A stretch of 64,000 bases of DNA from Hysterangium stoloniferum (lineage: Eukaryota; Basidiomycota; Agaricomycetes; Hysterangiales; Hysterangiaceae). The translations under genes and the position numbers were made by a program. The notes under the pieces were generated by a model, which saw only the letters and a list, made by a program, of their open reading frames with translations, did not search any database and was not told where the DNA came from. Below are positions 59,400-64,000 of the stretch, piece by piece (the stretch's first letter is position 1; each line of letters starts with the position of its first letter). The stretch is taken from assembly GCA_015178975.1 (NCBI GenBank), contig WHVD01000085.1, positions 124,001 to 188,000 on the forward strand. Reading direction: 5' to 3'.

Positions 59400-59720
59400 T
59401 TTGAATGGTGAAGACATTTTCTAATAGTGACCAAGCTGTTTTTGAACAGTGATCAACTTTTTAAACGGTGACAAAGATGATTTTAGATGGCCACAAAGAA
59501 GAGGATTTGAAATAGCAATGATGTTTTTGAACAACAATCACATATTTTCAAACAGCAATCACATTTATGAATGGTGACTTAAGACATTTTTCAATGGCAA
59601 TCACCACAGGAATGCCCACTTTGAAGACTGGGACTGGTAAAGATATTTTTGAACGGCAAGGAAGAGATTTTCCCATAGTAATGATATTTATAAACAATGA
59701 TGATGAGATACTGGTGCTGG
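59400..59720. repeat. Degenerate TTTTTGAACGGTGAC repeats
   Basis: Irregular copies of TTTTTGAACRGTGAYCA spaced 30-45 bp, possibly the decayed edge of the tandem array. Confidence 0.55.
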
Positions 59721-60087
59721 TGAAGAGGACATTGTAAGAATCAAACCAGACATATTTCCAATATTATCTGCATATAAGCTTTTAAGCTTTTCTCTATCAT
59801 TATATTATAAGTGATATCCAATCCAAACAACAGCAATGAGTGTACATGTGCATTGTATAGAGCCATAATAAGACAAAGCATCATTTGTGTTTTCATCCTG
59901 CAATCGAAAAGCCAAGCCAAACAAGGGGTGGAAAAAAGACCGTACAAGTACCAAACAAGGGAGGGGGGTTGAAACTTGATGCTGCCCAAAGTCCAAAGTC
60001 CAATTAAGGCACCCTATCGGATCACGACTTGGTCAACACATCAAGTTTATCATTATCATCATCTTTAATTGGAATAAGAATGACATA

Positions 60088-60105
60088 AACCCTAAACCCT
60101 AACAT
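60088..60105. repeat. Short interstitial telomere-like AAACCCTAAACCCTAAC
   Basis: Two and a half CCCTAAA units, too short to be a telomere. Confidence 0.5.
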
Positions 60106-60170
60106 TATGTAAGTAAGAGCTCGCATGTAAGACAGGGACACAAGGCCAAATGGTAACTCATAGATATGGG

Positions 60171-60341
60171 TGCTTGTGGGGTCAATCTTGCCCGGCACTC
60201 CAAATATGGGTTTGTGGGAACAGTTCCCATCTCCAGTTAAGATTATACTGTATATATGGAATAATTGCTATAGATGCCTGTGGGGTCAATCTCGCCCGGC
60301 ACTTCAAAATTGGGTTTGTGGGAATAATCTCATTTCCCATA
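60171..60341. repeat. Direct repeat pair of about 70 bp
   Basis: 60171-60241 and 60273-60341 share GTGGGGTCAATCTYGCCCGG and GGGTTTGTGGGAA, and differ at several positions. Confidence 0.8.
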
Positions 60342-60359
60342 AAGAGGAATTATTACATA

Positions 60360-61225
60360 TCTAAGCAATTAATCTACAAAAGGAAATTATTCTATATACA
60401 TTAACTGGAGATGGAAGCTGGGATTTTTGGAGTCTCTTATTGTTTGTTCGTGAGTCTGGGCAAGGAAAAGAGTTACATTGTATCGCCACCGCCCTTTTGC
60501 ATGACCCAAAATTGATTGGGCCGTGCTGAAGCAGGTGGAAGCAAAGTACAAGAATTGTAAGAAGTATTTCTAGGGAAAGTGGAAGGGTGGGTGCAAAATA
60601 AATGGACTCAAAGTCTTTGAAGACTATCGAGTGTGGAATTAAGATGAGACAAGATGAGGGATTTGGGAGATGATGTGTAGTATGTATAGGAAATAGAACA
60701 AAAGGTGATAGACAATAGGACAAGGGAACAAAGAGAACAATCAAGTGGTAGCATGATTGTGCATTGTCAAAGACATGTGACATTCCTCCATCAGAGACCA
60801 TGTACAAATAAATTTGTCCAAGACAATTAATTGTTACTCTCACTTCAGACCCAGACCATGTATTTGTACTTGAAAGGTAAGACATTCCATACTCACTATA
60901 CTCTACCTGTCGTTGCTAACTCCCATTACACTACAATTAGATTACAACATAGCCCCAGCTATTTCATATTCCAACAACTAGGATAATCCCACCATGAGAA
61001 TCATTCCTACTTCTTTTGACAGTGCTTCGCCTCAAACTTATGCTACAGCAAGCTCGGGTAAGGTTGGAACCATCTTTCATTGCTGCCTAACACTGTCCCC
61101 TGACAATGAGCAGGTATCATTTCTACAGCGGTTTTCTCAATCATTCAGAACCAGAAAATAACTATACACACCATTTGAACTTTCACCACCTGTTTTATAT
61201 TGACTTCCACTACCATAACCTTTGG
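60360..61225. other. No gene seen
   Basis: A 174-codon minus-strand frame (60361-60885) shows no family resemblance. No repeat structure stands out. Confidence 0.35.
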
Positions 61226-62640
61226 TCAACATTTGTATCTCTGGCACATAATGTTCAATTGACAGCCTATGCTGTGGTCTTGAAACTCGAAGTAGGTGAG
61301 CAATGGTAGTACCACCTGATGTAAAATATGCTCACTCCTCTTCCATCCAAGACTTTCTTTTTCACTTGTGTTCAAAATTTCTGGTGAAATGCTCCTCATA
61401 TCTGTATTGAAATGCTCTGGAGAATTTCCATTCAACTCCATCATTGGGCCATCAGTATCTAAGACTCCTTCAATTCCTTTCATAGACAGATCACCACCTT
61501 CTACCTGAATTCTGTTACCTTCCACCTTATTCATATCTTCAAAATCTGTGTCTGTGGTGTCCCATAGCTTAGACTTGACCTTTGTCATTGATTTTGATTT
61601 CCATTTTGGCTCACTCTTTGACTCTTCCTGTTCTCTACAAGCATCCTGAGTTTTCTTTGTGCAATTCTTCCTTTTTTTGAAGGGAGCAGACGTCACATTA
61701 CTGTTTTCAGGGTTTACCAGTTCTGTCGAAGCATACCACTTTTTGCTGTGTGGTTTCATCAGTGGGAACAATGTTTCACTTTCATTCCCACTTTTTGGCC
61801 TATCATCTGACCTAGATAACTCATCACTCTCATCTCCAGGATGACATACAGCCTTGTCAGTCATAATGTCCAGTAGCTCTGCAAATGCTATCAGTAATAT
61901 CATCCACTGTAAATCAAATTAATACCTTACCTTTACCCAGATCCTTATTTGCAAATGCATTAAACATATCTTCCTTTTGTAAAGTGATCTGGTTGAGGAG
62001 AATATTGGATGATTCACCCACCAACAGGTGAATCACTTTGACAACCTTCTTTTGTGGTTGTCTGTGAGCTCGTCCACATATTTGACAAGTCTCCTGTAAA
62101 CTCCATGGCTGGTTCTAAGCCAGGTCTTTGAGTAGATCCCTTGAGGCTTAAAAAATAAGTGCTTACAAAAAGGATGATCACATCACAAATGGTCAGATTC
62201 AGACCAGTTTCCCCCAATGCTAGAGATGATAAGAATCCTCGGGCTGTTAGGTTTATGGAATTCATCCACAATTACATCTCATAGATCAAAGTCATCCCTT
62301 CCATCAATAGAAAGACTCTTCATTCCATACAGTTCCAACACCTGTTGAACCACATCATTTATTAGCAGAATATAAATTGAGTCAAATTTTCTTTTCTAAC
62401 ATTATGGAGCAGGCGGGTTACCATTGGTGACTCTGAATAGATAAATATCCTCCTATTCATTATCTGAGATGGAACCTCCAGTCCTGGGAAAATGGGAACA
62501 CCCTCATTGAATTCGACATCAGGAATATTATTGTCAAAGAGATAGTGCTTGCATATTTTGGCACAGACATCCATCTTTGTTGATTTCACTGGCTCCCAAT
62601 CTCCTAAAGTCTGGAATTCAGGTTCATCCTCAGGAGCCAG
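61226..62640 (-). pseudogene. SNF2-family helicase, C-terminal part only
   Basis: The minus strand carries the C-terminal RecA domain of an SNF2 ATPase: STKMDVCAKICKHYLFD (about 62580), GVPIFPG, RIFIYSESPMVTRLLHN, a 59-nt intron (62342-62400), LELYGMKSLSIDG, PNSPRILIISSIG (motif V start), ETGLNLTICDVIILF, a 58-nt intron (62109-62166), PWSLQETCQICGRAHRQPQ (motif VI) and KKVVKVIHLLVGESSNI. A Ser/Asp/Glu-rich tail of about 220 residues follows to 61226. Both introns keep frame. The N-terminal RecA domain with Walker A/B is missing: the sequence upstream is an OPT gene. There is an in-frame TGA near 62300 where relatives have Arg (family RDVIVD), and one extra G in a five-G run near 62218 shifts the frame. 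These ATPases remodel chromatin or act in repair; this copy looks dead. Confidence 0.82.
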
Positions 62641-62669
62641 CAGCCAGGTTTAATTACTTACAGCATTTC

Positions 62670-63930
62670 CGGCTGGATTGAGGGCCCTTCTGCACATTAT
62701 AATTGAGATAAAATATAATTGACCAAGTCAGTGACACTTACTCCGGGAATAGAACTGTCACCCCTCCTGCCCCAGCGAGAGCAAATGTTGAAGTCTCAGT
62801 TAGTGTACATTCCTTTCTGTAACAAGTGGACTGACTGAGAATATCAATACAAATATCTGTGCTCCACCATTGATACCAGTTCCGAAAAGATACTAAAATA
62901 GCAAATTCAAAGCTTATTTACATTGGAACAATGTTAAAGGATGAACATTATATTTGCGGAACCATCCAGCACAATACTTGCAGATGTAGAAGTGGATGTT
63001 AGACAATGGCCATCCAAGTGTTAATATATTCATTAGTTCCACCTGCCAAGGTACCAATATTAGTTGCAAATGCTCTCTAATAATTAGCTACAATTGAAGT
63101 TAGTTCTGCAATAGAGTGACGGGGAGAATTTGACCAATCCTTACAAGCTAAAATAAAATAGGTGTGTTTACATAACATAACCACTTCCAACCATACTTTT
63201 GGTAAATGAGCCAGGGAATAACTGGCAACCCCAAGCCAATGACAATCCCAAGTGGAACAATGAAGTAAGGGCCATTGGGACCATCTAAAAAGTACCAGGC
63301 ATGAACACATGATACTCAGAACTAGTCAACACCTACAGATCTCCTTCCAAGAGTGCCCCAAAGCACAGCTTACTATGTGATAAGATGATGGCATTCTCCA
63401 CATTGTTAATAAAAACTCACCATCGGCATTGAAAGTTTGGATCTGTCGACCACACCACACCAAATGTGGATGCCTTTGTTACTCAACTATTACTGTAGTT
63501 TATGTTGAATTGGATATACTGGCCACTAAAATGAAAGTTCTCATCAGAATGGAACACTCGTTGTCCACAATAGTCTCCATGATCACATCTGAAATACTGT
63601 AAGTGTCTAAATCTGCAAGAAGGAAAGAGAGGGAAGAAAAGATTTACAATCAAGCAATGTGCCAATGACCATTCCACCAATTTGCACCAATTTGCACCAT
63701 AAAGGTTACCTAGATAGAGTGGAGTAGAGTAGGTCAATCATCTCTGTATCCAAAGTAACACCATTGTATTTCTCACAAGAGGGGGACCTACCAAGAAACA
63801 TCAGTGGACTTGTGTGGATGGTAAACTGAGTGTACAGCTTACATTTTGAATATTGTCCAAGCTTCAGATCAGAAAGCATGGCTGCCACTTATGTCAGGCA
63901 TGACTAGAATATAATTCAAAGTACTAGGAA
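62670..63930 (-). pseudogene. OPT-family oligopeptide transporter, C-terminal part
   Basis: Minus-strand pieces in family order: SDLKLGQYSK (about 63865), a 55-nt intron (63788-63842), PP then a QIGGMVIGTLLD-like helix (about 63690, spoiled by a tandem duplication of about 10 bp, AATTGGTGCA), DENFHFSGQYIQ (about 63520), GPNGPYFIVPLGIVIGLGLP (about 63260), WLIYQKYGWKWLCYVNTPI (about 63200), AGWFRKYNV (about 62965), TGINGGAQIFVLIFSV (about 62870), FALAGAGGVTVLFPE (about 62765) and ALNPAGNA (about 62670). OPT proteins are proton-coupled plasma-membrane transporters of small peptides and metal chelates. It continues beyond the right edge region, where the N-terminal half would lie. Frame breaks suggest a pseudogene, though some may be unrecognised introns. 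It abuts the SNF2 fragment with no visible end of its own. Confidence 0.75.
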
Positions 63931-64000
63931 AACTGAAGAATTCAGGGCAGGACAGAAATAATGAGAATATACATGGTTCACCATGTTTACTTGAGAAGAT

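Noticed and set aside
60088-60105. Telomere or chromosome end
   Set aside because: Only about two CCCTAAA units, with genic sequence continuing on both sides.

Overview
The window looks like a transposon-saturated stretch of a filamentous basidiomycete genome, most likely an agaricomycete. The evidence is introns of about 50-70 bp with GTRNGY...YAG borders, Ty1/copia and chromodomain Ty3/gypsy relics, DDE_1 (pogo-type) transposases, a Rep/Pif1 Helitron, a DUF3435 tyrosine recombinase, and an Aim9-like kinase-fold gene in the form found in these fungi. I cannot name the species.

Layout. 0-1.9 kb holds no recognisable gene. 1.9-11.8 kb is an old copia element (minus strand) whose gag is split by another LTR and by a 3.7 kb unclassified unit ('unit A'), itself hit by two solo LTRs. 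11.9-13.1 kb is a copia 3' fragment split by a solo LTR. 15.2-17.1 kb has a gypsy chromovirus relic and a solo LTR. 18.6-20.5 kb is a multi-exon Aim9-like APH-fold gene. 20.7-27.5 kb is a second copia element, interrupted by a DDE_1 transposase gene. 27.5-32.4 kb is a small fold-back element split by a third, RT-less copia-like element. 32.8-35.2 kb is a six-exon DUF3435 tyrosine recombinase gene, followed by 'unit B' (35.2-38.7 kb), the second copy of the unclassified unit. 39.7-40.8 kb is an apparently intact Rim2-type mitochondrial carrier gene. 42-48 kb holds a tRNA-like sequence, a second DDE_1 relic and a Helitron carrying an internal inversion, ending in a long palindrome. 48-54 kb is repeats, including a solo LTR inserted inside another of the same family and a perfect 122-bp-arm palindrome. 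54.9-56.7 kb is an unrecognised multi-exon gene. 58.5-60.4 kb is tandem repeats. 61.2-63.9 kb carries the 3' parts of an SNF2-family helicase gene and an OPT transporter gene, abutting on the minus strand.

The host genes (Aim9-like kinase, Rim2 carrier, unknown gene, OPT/SNF2 pieces) are islands and show no common pathway. The points most worth a second look are unit A/B with its repeated CTCAACWAGAGGTGAC motif, the DUF3435 recombinase beside unit B, the Helitron inversion, the palindromes, and a recurring arginine-to-TGA pattern that suggests CpG deamination. Coordinates of splice sites and repeat ends were read by eye.
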